This document shows positions 26,161-34,887 of a DNA stretch of 64,000 nt, one piece after another. Below the pieces are notes generated by a model. That model did no database searches. It was not told the DNA's origin and saw only the letters and a list, made by a program, of their open reading frames with translations. The stretch is from NCBI RefSeq assembly GCF_006337065.1, contig NZ_CP040872.1:1736001-1800000 (forward strand), in the 5' to 3' direction. Every line of letters starts with the position of its first letter. Position 1 is the stretch's first letter. Both the position numbers and the translations under genes were made by a program. Source of the stretch: Agromyces laixinhei. Its GTDB lineage: Bacteria > Actinomycetota > Actinomycetes > Actinomycetales > Microbacteriaceae.

Positions 26161-27641
26161 CCCTGTTGACAGCTCCGACCGACGCCCGCTCGGTCATCGA
26201 TGCCCTGCACACCGGCCTCTTCCTGAACGGTGAGTGGGTCGACGCCGAGCACGGCAAGACCTTCTCCGTCGAGAATCCGGCGACGGGAGAAGTGCTCACC
26301 CGGGTCGCCGACGGTTCGGTTGCCGATGCCGGTCGGGCGATTCAGGCGGCCGGCGATGCCCAAGCCGATTGGGCGAGGACGGCGCCACGCGCCCGGAGTG
26401 AGATCCTGCGGCGGGCATACGAACTCATCATCGAACGCAGCGAGGAGCTCGCGGCCATCATGACCGCCGAAATGGGTAAGCCTCTCGCGGAGGCCCGCGG
26501 CGAGGTGGCGTACGGCGCCGAGTTCTTCCGCTGGTTCTCAGAAGAGGCGGTGCGGATCAACGGCGACTACACGACCACCGGCGACGGCAGGAATCGCATC
26601 CTGGTCTCACGCGTTCCCGTCGGACCCTGCGTGCTCGTCACGCCGTGGAACTTCCCGTTGGCCATGGGTACTCGCAAGATCGGGCCGGCCGTCGCCGCGG
26701 GATGCACGATGGTGTTCAAGCCCGCGGCGCAGACGCCGCTGACCTCGCTCGCACTCGTGCAGATCCTGCTGGAGGCCGGCCTGCCGGCGGGGGTGCTGAA
26801 CGTGGTGACGACGTCGAACTCATCCTCCGTGGTCAGCACCTGGATGAGCAGCGGCATCGCTCGCAAGGTGAGCTTCACCGGATCGACCGAGGTGGGGAAG
26901 ATCCTGCTCAGGCAGGCGGCCGAGAATGTGATGCGGTCGTCGATGGAGCTCGGCGGCAACGCCCCGTTCATCGTCTGCGCGGATGCGGACGTCGATCGCG
27001 CTGTGGACGGGGCGATGACGGCCAAGCTGCGCAACATGGGGGAGGCGTGCACGGCGGCGAACCGCTTTCTGGTGCATCGATCGGTCGCCGCAGAGTTCAC
27101 CGAGAAGCTTGCGAAGCGGATGGCGGTGCTCCGTGTAGGTGATGGCAGCGAACCCGGCACGGACATCGGTCCGCTCGTCGACCAGGCCGGGCTCGACAAG
27201 GTGCAGTCGTTCGTCGACGACGCGGTCGAACGTGGCGCGTCGGTCGCCATCGGCGGCAGTCGCCCCGACAGGCCCGGCTACTTCTACCCGCCGACCGTGC
27301 TTGCCGACGTCAGCGCCGACGCTGCGCTGATGACGGCGGAGATCTTCGGCCCGGTTGCTCCGGTCATCCCGTTCGATGACGAGGCCGATGCCGTTCGCAT
27401 CGCCAACGACACCGAGTGGGGGCTTGTCGGTTACCTCTTCACCCAGGACATCGACCGCGCCCTTCGCCTCAGCGACGAACTCGAGGTGGGCATGGTCGGC
27501 TTGAATTCCGGCCTTGTCTCGAACCCGGCGGCGCCGTTCGGCGGCATCAAGCAGTCCGGGCTCGGTCGGGAGGGCGGTAGGTCCGGCATCGACGAGTTCC
27601 TCGAACAGAAGTACGTGGCGATTCCGCGCTCGCGAACCTGA
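26157..27641 (+). CDS. Succinate-semialdehyde dehydrogenase-like aldehyde dehydrogenase
   Basis: 494 residues from ATG 26157, overlapping the previous stop (ATGA). NAD(P)-dependent ALDH: TPWNFPLAMGTRKIGPA, SFTGSTEVGK, general base Glu264 in MELGGNAP and nucleophile Cys298 in GEACTAANR. It is closest in style to GabD-type enzymes. Next to a class III aminotransferase it should oxidise the semialdehyde made by transamination: aspartate semialdehyde (DoeC role) or succinate semialdehyde. It is the last gene of the first operon; 45 bases separate it from the GntR gene. Confidence 0.9.
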   Translation: MTLLTAPTDARSVIDALHTGLFLNGEWVDAEHGKTFSVENPATGEVLTRVADGSVADAGRAIQAAGDAQADWARTAPRARSEILRRAYELIIERSEELAAIMTAEMGKPLAEARGEVAYGAEFFRWFSEEAVRINGDYTTTGDGRNRILVSRVPVGPCVLVTPWNFPLAMGTRKIGPAVAAGCTMVFKPAAQTPLTSLALVQILLEAGLPAGVLNVVTTSNSSSVVSTWMSSGIARKVSFTGSTEVGKILLRQAAENVMRSSMELGGNAPFIVCADADVDRAVDGAMTAKLRNMGEACTAANRFLVHRSVAAEFTEKLAKRMAVLRVGDGSEPGTDIGPLVDQAGLDKVQSFVDDAVERGASVAIGGSRPDRPGYFYPPTVLADVSADAALMTAEIFGPVAPVIPFDDEADAVRIANDTEWGLVGYLFTQDIDRALRLSDELEVGMVGLNSGLVSNPAAPFGGIKQSGLGREGGRSGIDEFLEQKYVAIPRSRT

Positions 27642-27689
27642 ACCACGCTCAGGAATCTGAAACACTGATGTCGATCCAAGGAGGACATG

Positions 27690-28385
27690 ATGGCGGGTGA
27701 AGTAGGACTGTCGGCTCTTGAGGGGCGACCGACCTCTGTCTTGATCGCAGACCAGTTGCGCGAACGAATCATCGATGGCTCGTTCCGGCCCGGCGAGCAG
27801 ATTCGGGAGTCGGTGCTCGTCGATCAGCTGCAGGTCTCACGTGGTCCGGTGCGGGAGGCGCTGCAGCGGCTGAGCCAAGAGGGCCTGCTGGTCAGCCACC
27901 GCAACCGTGGCGTGTTCGTGCTCGACCTGAGTGTGACCGATGTCGCTGAGATCTACGCCGCTCGAGAAGCGATCGAGCTCGCCGCTGCCCGGGGCATCCT
28001 CGCCCAGGAGCCGAGTGCAGTGGCAGCGGTGGCCCGACCGCTCAAGAAGATCATCGGACGCATGGTACCGCTGGTCGAAGCGAGCGACTGGCGGCGACTG
28101 GCCGAACTCGATCTCGGCTTTCACCTGACCTTCGTCAAGGGGGCGAAGAACTCGCGCCTGTCGCGGATCTATTCGACGCTCGCGGCAGAATCCCGCATCT
28201 GCATCGTCAACCTCGAAGGGTCGTACCCGCATGCGCATGACCTCGTCGAAGAGCACCGACAGCTCGTAGACCTGCTCGTCGCAGGAGACGGGCCGCGATT
28301 GCGCAAGGCGATCCGAGCCCACATGCGGTCGGCGGTCTCGGACCTGACCAAGTCGATGCTGGCCGATCAACCGAGTAGTGCATAG
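27690..28385 (+). CDS. GntR-family regulator, FadR subfamily (FCD domain)
   Basis: 231 residues from ATG 27690; an ATG three bases earlier is only two bases from the AAGGAGG Shine-Dalgarno (27678-27684), so the second is preferred. The N-terminal winged helix has the GntR pattern LRERIIDGSFRPGEQIRES and VSRGPVREALQRLSQEGL. The C-terminal helical FCD domain includes YAAREAIELAAAR and a metal/ligand region with His residues (DLGFHLTFV, EEHRQLV, RAHMRSAV). It is the only regulator in the cluster and the obvious candidate to bind the five ATTGTNNACAAT palindromes, releasing on a pathway metabolite. No palindrome lies directly before its own gene, so it may not repress itself there. Confidence 0.9.
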   Translation: MAGEVGLSALEGRPTSVLIADQLRERIIDGSFRPGEQIRESVLVDQLQVSRGPVREALQRLSQEGLLVSHRNRGVFVLDLSVTDVAEIYAAREAIELAAARGILAQEPSAVAAVARPLKKIIGRMVPLVEASDWRRLAELDLGFHLTFVKGAKNSRLSRIYSTLAAESRICIVNLEGSYPHAHDLVEEHRQLVDLLVAGDGPRLRKAIRAHMRSAVSDLTKSMLADQPSSA

Positions 28386-28445
28386 CTCTCGGTCGTCCCG
28401 GACGACGTCGGCGCTTGCGTGCCGGAAACGAGCCGCGATACGCTA

Positions 28446-28457
28446 ATTGTCAACAAT
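28446..28457. promoter_or_regulatory. GntR-type operator, copy 3 (ATTGTCAACAAT), with -10 TACAAT
   Basis: Palindrome lying just upstream of a strong -10, TACAAT (28459-28464), before the DoeA-like gene at 28490. It occupies the spacer between -35 and -10, a position where binding excludes RNA polymerase. The -35 is weak. Confidence 0.75.
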
Positions 28458-28489
28458 CTACAATGACGTAGCCGAGAGGACCGGATCCA

Positions 28490-29680
28490 GTGAGCATCTC
28501 CGAAAGGGAATACCGCGAGCGCCTCGCGCGAGTGCGCGCACGAATGGACAGCCGCGGACTCGACGCCCTGATCGTCTCCGATCCCGCCAATCTCTACTAC
28601 CTGACCGGGTACAACGCGTGGTCGTTCTATACGCCGCAGTTCCTGTTCGTGCCCGCCACCGGAACGATGCTGCTCTTCACGCGAGCGATGGATGCCAATG
28701 GTGCGATCAGAACCGCGGTGTTGCCTCGCGACGTGATCTTCGGCTACCCAGAGGAACTCGTGCACCGGGCGAGCGTGCACCCCTTCGGCTGGGTGGGCGG
28801 GAAGCTTCGTGAACTGGGTGCCGTCGCCGAGCTCGGCACGGGCGCCCAGATCGGGCTCGAGCTCGACTCGCACTTCTTCTCACCGAAGGCGTACCTCGCG
28901 CTCATCGGCGGACTGCCCGAGTGGGATTTCGTCGACAGTCACGAGCTCGTCAACTGGGTGCGGCTGGTCAAGTCCCCGGCAGAGATCGACCTGATGCGCG
29001 CGGCCGCACAGGTGTCGACCGCAGCGATGCGCACCGCAATCGACATGATCCGAGTCGGGGTTCGCCAGTGCGACGCGGCCGCTGCGATCAGCCGGGCGCA
29101 GATCGCAGGCACCGAGGAGTTCGGCGGGGACTATCCCGCGATCGTGCCGATGATGCCGACCGGCGAGGCCGCCGACACCCCCCATCTGACGTGGAGCGAG
29201 GAACGCTTCGTCGCCGATGAAGGCGTCATCGTCGAACTCGCCGGCGCGTACCGGCGCTACCACGTTCCGCTGGCCAGGACCATCATGCCTGGCAGGCCGT
29301 CCGCGCAACTGCTCAGGGTGGCAGGGGCGGCGGGCGAGGGGATCGCGGCCGTGCTCGACGCAGTCGAGCCCGGAGCCCCGGCTCGCGAGCTCTCCGTCGC
29401 GTGGGACGCGGTGCTGGCCCGATACGAACTGAGCAAGCCATCGCGCATCGGGTATTCGATCGGGATCGGCTATCCGCCCGATTGGGGGGAGCGCACTGTC
29501 AGCCTGCGCAACGAAGACGACACCGTATTGGAGGAGAACATGACCTTCCACCTGATCTGCGGCATGTGGATGGACGGCTACGGATACGAGGTTTCCGAGT
29601 CATTCCGAGTCTCGGCCGATGGGGCCGAGACATTCACCGACCTGCCACGTGACCTGATCAGCGTCGGGAGCACAGCATGA
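28490..29680 (+). CDS. doeA: Ectoine hydrolase-like M24 family protein (DoeA/EutD type)
   Basis: 396 residues from GTG 28490. It has the M24 (aminopeptidase P/creatinase) two-domain architecture and the stretches I recall as typical for DoeA/EutD: LTGYNAWSFYTPQ, GGDYPAIVPMMPTGE, TPHLTW, YPPDWGERTVSLRN and ENMTFHLICGMWMDGYGYE. DoeA opens the ectoine ring to N-acetyl-2,4-diaminobutyrate. Gene context supports this: an EhuBCDA-like transporter, EutA-like proteins, an aminotransferase and an aldehyde dehydrogenase are in the same regulon. The usual partner DoeB (M14 deacetylase) is absent. A relative acting on another cyclic amidine or a dipeptide-like compound is possible. It starts an overlapping four-gene operon. 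Confidence 0.8.
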   Translation: MSISEREYRERLARVRARMDSRGLDALIVSDPANLYYLTGYNAWSFYTPQFLFVPATGTMLLFTRAMDANGAIRTAVLPRDVIFGYPEELVHRASVHPFGWVGGKLRELGAVAELGTGAQIGLELDSHFFSPKAYLALIGGLPEWDFVDSHELVNWVRLVKSPAEIDLMRAAAQVSTAAMRTAIDMIRVGVRQCDAAAAISRAQIAGTEEFGGDYPAIVPMMPTGEAADTPHLTWSEERFVADEGVIVELAGAYRRYHVPLARTIMPGRPSAQLLRVAGAAGEGIAAVLDAVEPGAPARELSVAWDAVLARYELSKPSRIGYSIGIGYPPDWGERTVSLRNEDDTVLEENMTFHLICGMWMDGYGYEVSESFRVSADGAETFTDLPRDLISVGSTA

Positions 29681-30888
29681 CCGCGACGCTCCTGCCCTAC
29701 GCCGCCCGTGTTTCCAGGCTGACCGGCTCGGTGATCGATTCGAGCACGGCATTGCTCGCCTCCCAGCCGCATGACATCGTGCGCTTCGCCATGGGCTCCC
29801 CGGCAGACGAGGCCGTTCCTCTGGAGATCTTCAGATCGATCTCGGCGTCGACACTCGACCACAGCAGCTATACGTACGGAGCCACACAGGGGGAGCCCGA
29901 GCTGTTGGAAGCGCTCGTGGACTATCTGGGGGGCACATCCGAGCCGACCACCCACGAGCGCGTCACGATCACGTCCGGCGGAATGCAGGGCCTCGATCTG
30001 GCCTGCAAGATCTTCGTCGACCCCGACGATCTCGTCATCGTGGAGAGTCCCACCTACACCAACGGCAGTGCGACCGCTGCGAGTTACCGCGCCAAGCTGC
30101 TCGAAGCCCCAACGGATGAGAACGGCCTGATCGTCGAAGCGCTGCCGGAGCTCGTCGAGCGGGCCGGCCGAACACCGAAGGCGATCTACGTCATCCCGAA
30201 CTTCCAGAACCCATCCGGTACGACACTCTCAGCGCCGCGGCGAGAACTCCTGCTCGACCTCGCACACCGCTGGAACAGCGTCATCATCGATGACGACCCC
30301 TACGGCCTGCTGCGGTTCGCCGGCGATGACCTGCCGAGCTTTCAGAGCCTCAGTCCGTCGGACCCGCTGCTGTTCTCGGTGCGCACCTTCTCGAAGATCC
30401 TGGCCCCGGGGCTGCGGGTCGGCTGGGTCGACACCGACCCGTCCATCCGCCGGCTCGTGATCAACGCCAAGCAATCGATGGACACGTGCGCCAACGTGCC
30501 CTCCCAGCAGCTGGTCTCCGAGTTCATCCGGCGCGGCGGTCTCAGCGATCACCTCACGGCTATCAAAGCCCTCTACCGGGAACGGAAGGGCGTGATGACC
30601 GAGAGCCTCCGGCGCAACCTCGGAGACCGGATCGCGATGACCGACCCTGAAGGCGGATTCTTCCTCTGGGTCTCGCTGCGCGGTGAGGATGCCGCGACCT
30701 CGACGACGGCCCTGTTCGACATCGCGCTCGCCGAAGGTGTCGCGTTCATCCCCGGGCCGGCGCTGTCGGCGAGCGGGAAGTTCGACGACTCCCTGCGGTT
30801 GTGCTTCGCCACGTCCGATCCCGAGCGCATCGAAGAGGGCGTGCAGCGCCTGGCTCGGGCGCTCGACATCGCGCGATCGCTGCGGTGA
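29677..30888 (+). CDS. Class I/II PLP aminotransferase (MocR/2-aminoadipate aminotransferase-like)
   Basis: 403 residues from ATG 29677, overlapping the upstream stop (ATGA). Fold-type I transaminase: YTYGATQGEPELLEALVDYL, IPNFQNPSGTTLS, DDDPYGLLRF and the PLP-binding Lys240 in FSKILAPGLRVGW. These match the aminotransferase domain found in MocR regulators and in LysN-type enzymes, but no N-terminal DNA-binding domain is present. It probably transaminates an alpha-amino acid of the pathway. It is the second aminotransferase in the cluster, so either two amino groups are removed or the two enzymes serve different substrates. Confidence 0.88.
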   Translation: MTATLLPYAARVSRLTGSVIDSSTALLASQPHDIVRFAMGSPADEAVPLEIFRSISASTLDHSSYTYGATQGEPELLEALVDYLGGTSEPTTHERVTITSGGMQGLDLACKIFVDPDDLVIVESPTYTNGSATAASYRAKLLEAPTDENGLIVEALPELVERAGRTPKAIYVIPNFQNPSGTTLSAPRRELLLDLAHRWNSVIIDDDPYGLLRFAGDDLPSFQSLSPSDPLLFSVRTFSKILAPGLRVGWVDTDPSIRRLVINAKQSMDTCANVPSQQLVSEFIRRGGLSDHLTAIKALYRERKGVMTESLRRNLGDRIAMTDPEGGFFLWVSLRGEDAATSTTALFDIALAEGVAFIPGPALSASGKFDDSLRLCFATSDPERIEEGVQRLARALDIARSLR

Positions 30889-32090
30889 GCGCCGTGCTGA
30901 GCCTCCCCGCCGAGGCGGAACGACGAGTTGTCGACAACCTCGATGTCGAGGCGCTGCAGCAGCTCGCCGCCGATCTGGTGGCCGCCGGGGGCGAGAACCC
31001 CGGTTCCACCGAAGCCGCGACCGTAGCTGTGCTTCGCGCTGCCTGCGAACAGCACGGCTTCACCGTTGAGGTGACCGATGTCGCGCCCGGCCGTGCGAAT
31101 CTCACGGCGACCCTCGCGGGAGGCTCCGGCCCCGGCCTGCTCTTTCTCGGTCATTCCGATGTGGTCCCGGCCGGCGACGGCTGGCGCACCGACCCGTTCG
31201 AACCCGTGGTCCGTGACGGGCGCCTCTTCGGTCGAGGCTCTGCGGACATGAAGGGCGGTCTGGCCTCGGTCGTGCTGGCGATGTCGGCGATCAACCGCAG
31301 CGACGTCGCCCTGCGCGGCCCGGTCCAGCTCGTCTGCACCGTCGATGAGGAAGACCTCGGTTTCGGCATCCGTGCCTACGCGCCCACAGCGCCCCGCGGC
31401 GTGTTCGCGGCCTGCGTGGTGGCCGAGCCCACCGACCTCAACACGGTGGTCGGATGCCGCGGCGACAGTTATCTGACGCTCGCGGTGAGCGGCGCGGCCG
31501 CCCACTCCGGTCGCCCCGACGACGGACGGAATGCCATTGCCGCCGCTGCTCGCGTGCTCGAGCTGGTCAGGGCGGATCACGACGCACTCAGACTCGCGCC
31601 CGACCCCCTTCTCGGCACCGGCACATGGAGCATCGGCACGATCACCGGTGGCACCGGCACCTCGATCGTCGCGGCAGAGTGCACCGTCACGCTCGACCGG
31701 CGCCTCATGCCGGATGAGGACGCCGACCTGATCGCCGACCGGCTGCGGGCGCAGATCGGCGCGACCGGCCTCGAAGACGACGGCTTCGTGATCGACCTCG
31801 CCATCGAGATGGAGATGCCGGGATTCAGGACGGATGCCGAGCATCCACTCGTCGTCGAAGCCGTCGGCGCGATTGCGGATGCCGGTGGCCGCAGCGAGAT
31901 CACCGGTTGGACGGCCGCCTGCGACGGCGGCTTCATCGCCAGAGATGTCGGCGTGCCCTGCATCGTGCTCGGCCCGGGCGGGTTGAACGACCAGGCGCAC
32001 CAGGCCAACGAATCGGTCGGACTCGACGAGTTGCGCGTCGCCGCGCTCGCCTACGCACTCCTCGCACTGCGAATGGTGGGGGAGCGGTGA
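30885..32090 (+). CDS. M20 family deacylase/peptidase (ArgE/DapE type)
   Basis: 401 residues from GTG 30885 (GTGA overlap). Di-zinc amidohydrolase: GHSDVVPAGDGW (first metal His and Asp), GRGSADMKGG (bridging Asp), CTVDEEDLGFG (general base Glu and metal Glu) and a late His in NDQAHQANE. Family members remove N-acetyl or N-succinyl groups from amino acids. Sitting right after a DoeA-like hydrolase, it is a good candidate for the N-acetyl-diaminobutyrate deacetylase step that DoeB/EutE carries out elsewhere with an unrelated fold. The substrate is inferred, not shown. Confidence 0.88.
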   Translation: MSAVLSLPAEAERRVVDNLDVEALQQLAADLVAAGGENPGSTEAATVAVLRAACEQHGFTVEVTDVAPGRANLTATLAGGSGPGLLFLGHSDVVPAGDGWRTDPFEPVVRDGRLFGRGSADMKGGLASVVLAMSAINRSDVALRGPVQLVCTVDEEDLGFGIRAYAPTAPRGVFAACVVAEPTDLNTVVGCRGDSYLTLAVSGAAAHSGRPDDGRNAIAAAARVLELVRADHDALRLAPDPLLGTGTWSIGTITGGTGTSIVAAECTVTLDRRLMPDEDADLIADRLRAQIGATGLEDDGFVIDLAIEMEMPGFRTDAEHPLVVEAVGAIADAGGRSEITGWTAACDGGFIARDVGVPCIVLGPGGLNDQAHQANESVGLDELRVAALAYALLALRMVGER

Positions 32091-33064
32091 GCGCCGAACG
32101 GCCGGTGCTGGTCGTCCTGTACCGGGATGATCTTCCCGATGTCATGCCTCGCCTCGAGGAACTCGCCGAGGTCCGTTGCACGAAGGCCGACGGGCTCGCC
32201 GAAGCGATCAGCGGCGCAGAGATCCTGCTGCTCTGGGACTTCTTCTCCTCGGCGGTCGAAGAGGTATGGGAGCATGCCGACGCCCTGAAGTGGATCCACG
32301 TGGCCGCCGCAGGAGTCGACAAGCTGCTCTTCGACGGGCTCGCCGGGTCCGATGTGATCGTGACCAATTCACGCGGAATCTTCGATCGACCGATCGCCGA
32401 GTTCGTGCTCGCGAGTATCCTCGCGATGGCCAAGGACATCCCCGGGTCTCTCCGTCGACAGCAGGATGCCCGCTGGGAGCATCGCGAGACGGAACGCATC
32501 GACGACGCGAGGGTGCTCATCGTCGGCACAGGATCGATCGGACGCGAGACGGCGCGACTCCTGAGGGCGGTGGGCATGCTCGTCGAAGGCGTCGGACGCA
32601 CCCGTCGCTCGGGCGATCCCGACTTCGGCACGGTCCATTCCTCCGACCGACTGGTTTCCGTCGTCCACGACAGCGACTACGTCGTGCTGATCGCGCCGCT
32701 CACGGAGAGCACCAGGGGAATGGTCGATGCCGACGTGCTCAGCGCCATGAAACCGACCGCCCGGCTCGTCAATGTCGGACGAGGTGAACTCGTCGACGAC
32801 GATGCTCTGGAGGTCGCGCTCCGCACGCATGCGATCGCCGGCGCTTGTCTCGATGTCTTCAGCGTTGAGCCGCTCCCCGCCACCAGCCCGCTCTGGGGGC
32901 TCGAGAACGCCATGATCTCCTCGCACTTGAGCGGCGATGCAGTGGGCTGGCTTCACCGGCTCTCCGCGCTGTTCGCGGCGAATCTCGATCGATACGTGCA
33001 TGGGGCGGAGTTGGAGAACGTGGTCGACAAGAAGCTCGGATTCGTTCCCTCCCGACGTGACTAA
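32087..33064 (+). CDS. D-2-hydroxyacid dehydrogenase
   Basis: 325 residues from GTG 32087 (GTGA overlap). NAD-dependent dehydrogenase with the Rossmann stretch VLIVGTGSIGRETARLL and catalytic residues in the usual order: Arg in VNVGRGELVDDDAL, Glu in DVFSVEPLP and His in ISSHLSGDAVGW. It would interconvert a 2-oxoacid and a D-2-hydroxyacid. With the FAD/Fe-S dehydrogenase in the same regulon, the cluster could both make and oxidise a hydroxyacid. It is the last gene of this operon and its stop overlaps that of the convergent racemase gene. Confidence 0.87.
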   Translation: MSAERPVLVVLYRDDLPDVMPRLEELAEVRCTKADGLAEAISGAEILLLWDFFSSAVEEVWEHADALKWIHVAAAGVDKLLFDGLAGSDVIVTNSRGIFDRPIAEFVLASILAMAKDIPGSLRRQQDARWEHRETERIDDARVLIVGTGSIGRETARLLRAVGMLVEGVGRTRRSGDPDFGTVHSSDRLVSVVHDSDYVVLIAPLTESTRGMVDADVLSAMKPTARLVNVGRGELVDDDALEVALRTHAIAGACLDVFSVEPLPATSPLWGLENAMISSHLSGDAVGWLHRLSALFAANLDRYVHGAELENVVDKKLGFVPSRRD

Positions 33065-33789
33065 CGGAACAGTTCGCCGAGATTCTCCAGGCGCGGCGGA
33101 TGCCCCGCGATCCTGAGCCCCTCCCAAACCGTGACCTGGTTCGCCGTCAGCACGATCTTGCCCGCAGCGACCTCCAGGTCGTCGATCCACCGCAACGAAT
33201 GCATGGCGGTGTCGGGGATGAGGATCGCGTCGGCTCCGGGGTGGTCGGCCGCCGATGCCATTGCGATCACGTCGTCTTTGCCGAGCAGTCCGACTTCGCC
33301 GGCCGTTGCGATACCGCTGCTGCGGAACGAGACGACATCCACACCGGAATCGGCGAGAAATCGGGTGAAGTGCCGGGCCAGGTCATCGGGGTAGCTCGCC
33401 GCAACGGCCACCCGACCGACTCCCAACGATCTGCACGCTTCGGCGAATGCGATCGACGTCGAAGAGACCGGCACGCCCACCGCGGTGCTCACCTCGTTCG
33501 CCTGATCGTGCGCACCGCGCCAGCCGTATACGAAGCTGCCCGACGTGCACGCCCACATCACCGATTCCGGCTCATGCACGGCAAGTCGGCGCGCACCGTC
33601 GAGCAGGTTCTCCGAACCTCCGACCGCGATGAGTTCATCGACGAGGTGGGCGACATCACCGCCGGCAGTTCGCACGAGGGGCAATCGCAGCGCCTCCGGC
33701 GCGACGTGCTCGAGATACTCGAAGTCGTCGTCGGCGCCGAGGCCGGGGTAGAGCAGGCCGACGATGGGGGCTCGCGATTGATCTGTCAC
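33061..33789 (-). CDS. Asp/Glu racemase-superfamily protein (EutA/maleate isomerase-like), one catalytic Cys missing
   Basis: 242 residues from the GTG at 33789 (GAGGAG upstream). The N-terminal half has the active-site motif WACTSGSFVYG with Cys81. In the second half, where family members carry a second Cys, this protein reads ILIPDTAMHS, so Asp193 replaces Cys. Superfamily members with only one Cys (arylmalonate decarboxylase) do one-sided proton chemistry rather than racemisation, though there it is the other Cys that is kept. EutA-like proteins are part of ectoine-use clusters. It diverges from the transporter genes across a shared operator, and its own -10, TAGGAT, abuts that operator. 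Confidence 0.8.
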   Translation of the reverse strand: MTDQSRAPIVGLLYPGLGADDDFEYLEHVAPEALRLPLVRTAGGDVAHLVDELIAVGGSENLLDGARRLAVHEPESVMWACTSGSFVYGWRGAHDQANEVSTAVGVPVSSTSIAFAEACRSLGVGRVAVAASYPDDLARHFTRFLADSGVDVVSFRSSGIATAGEVGLLGKDDVIAMASAADHPGADAILIPDTAMHSLRWIDDLEVAAGKIVLTANQVTVWEGLRIAGHPPRLENLGELFR

Positions 33790-33834
33790 TGCTCCTCGAT
33801 CCGTTCCGAAATCGTCATCGAATTGTAGCCGAAG

Positions 33835-33867
33835 ATTGTTGACAATCCTACATGAAGACAATACATT
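33835..33867 (+). promoter_or_regulatory. Operator copy 4 overlapping the ehuB promoter
   Basis: ATTGTTGACAAT spans 33835-33846 and contains the -35 TTGACA (33839-33844). A 17-base spacer leads to -10 TACATT (33862-33867). The repressor site and -35 coincide, so binding should shut off the transporter. On the other strand TAGGAT touching the same palindrome is a likely -10 for the divergent EutA-like gene, so one site could control both. Confidence 0.8.
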
Positions 33868-33960
33868 CCTACCTGAAGCACCGAGCGCTCCACCGCGGTG
33901 TCCGCTCCGGCGGGCGCCCCCACACGGCCCAGAGCCGGGCCTCGACGATCGGAATCAACG

Positions 33961-34863
33961 ATGAACCGAATCACCACACGACGCACCACCGTTCTGCGCA
34001 CGATCGGAGCGACCGCGGCCGGACTGCTCCTCGCCGGCGGCCTTGCCGCCTGCTCCACCGTCACACCGGGCGGGGGCGGAGAGAGCGGCTCCGAGACCGT
34101 CAACACCCTCGACCGGGGCATGGAGCAGGGATACCTGCGCGTCGGCATCGCGAACGAACCGCCGTACACCCAGGTCAACGCCGACGGGTCGGTGCACGGC
34201 GCGGCGCCCGACGTGCTCCGAGCGGTTCTGCAGACCATGGGCGTGGAGGAGATCCAAGGCGTCGTCACGCCGTACGAAGCGATGATCCCCGGTCTCAACG
34301 CAGACCGGTGGGACGTGATCGCGGCCGGGCTGTTCATGAAGCAATCACGGTGCGAAGCAGTTGCGTACTCCGAGCCCGTCATCGTCTCGACGGAGTCCTT
34401 CGGCGTCCCCGCGGGCAACCCGAAGGACATCACGACCATCGCAGACATCTCCGCGAACACCGAACTCAAGATCGCGGTGCTCACCGGCGGGTTCGAGGAA
34501 GGCATCCTGAAGACCGCGAGCATCCCGGAGGGCCAGATCGTGCTGGTCAAAGACTCGCGAAGTGGCATGGAGGCCGTGACCGCCAACCGGGCCGACGCCT
34601 TCCTGCTTCCCACACTGTCGCTGAACGCGTTGGTCGAGCAGGACCCGAGCATCGAGGTGACCGAACCGATCGAAGACGCTCCGCGCACCGGCTCGGGCGC
34701 TGCATTCCGCAAGGAAGACACCGAGTTGCTCGAGGCCTACAACACGGCACTGGCCGAGTTCAAGAAGACGCCCGAATTCGCGAAGATCCTGACCGACTGG
34801 GGTTTCGATCCGACAGTGGTCGAGGGCGTCACCACCGAGGAACTCTGCAAGACGGAGGGCTGA
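33961..34863 (+). CDS. ehuB: Ectoine-type ABC transporter substrate-binding lipoprotein (EhuB-like)
   Basis: 300 residues from ATG 33961. A basic N-terminus and hydrophobic helix end in a lipobox, AGGLAAC (Cys31). The mature protein is a cluster-F type solute-binding protein; VGIANEPPYTQV, HGAAPDVLRAVL and NADRWDVIAAGLFM match the pattern I associate with EhuB, the ectoine/hydroxyectoine receptor. It hands ligand to the permeases encoded next. A stem-loop after the stop probably keeps its mRNA more abundant than that of the permeases. The closeness to EhuB is by recognition, not alignment. Confidence 0.82.
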   Translation: MNRITTRRTTVLRTIGATAAGLLLAGGLAACSTVTPGGGGESGSETVNTLDRGMEQGYLRVGIANEPPYTQVNADGSVHGAAPDVLRAVLQTMGVEEIQGVVTPYEAMIPGLNADRWDVIAAGLFMKQSRCEAVAYSEPVIVSTESFGVPAGNPKDITTIADISANTELKIAVLTGGFEEGILKTASIPEGQIVLVKDSRSGMEAVTANRADAFLLPTLSLNALVEQDPSIEVTEPIEDAPRTGSGAAFRKEDTELLEAYNTALAEFKKTPEFAKILTDWGFDPTVVEGVTTEELCKTEG

Positions 34864-34887
34864 TCCGCCACCACCCTCATCACGCAC

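Noticed and set aside
30927-30938. GTTGTCGACAAC palindrome near the start of the M20 gene
   Set aside because: It fits TTGTNNACAA but lies within coding sequence (residues VVDN), differs from the five exact operator copies at both outer bases, and has no promoter beside it.
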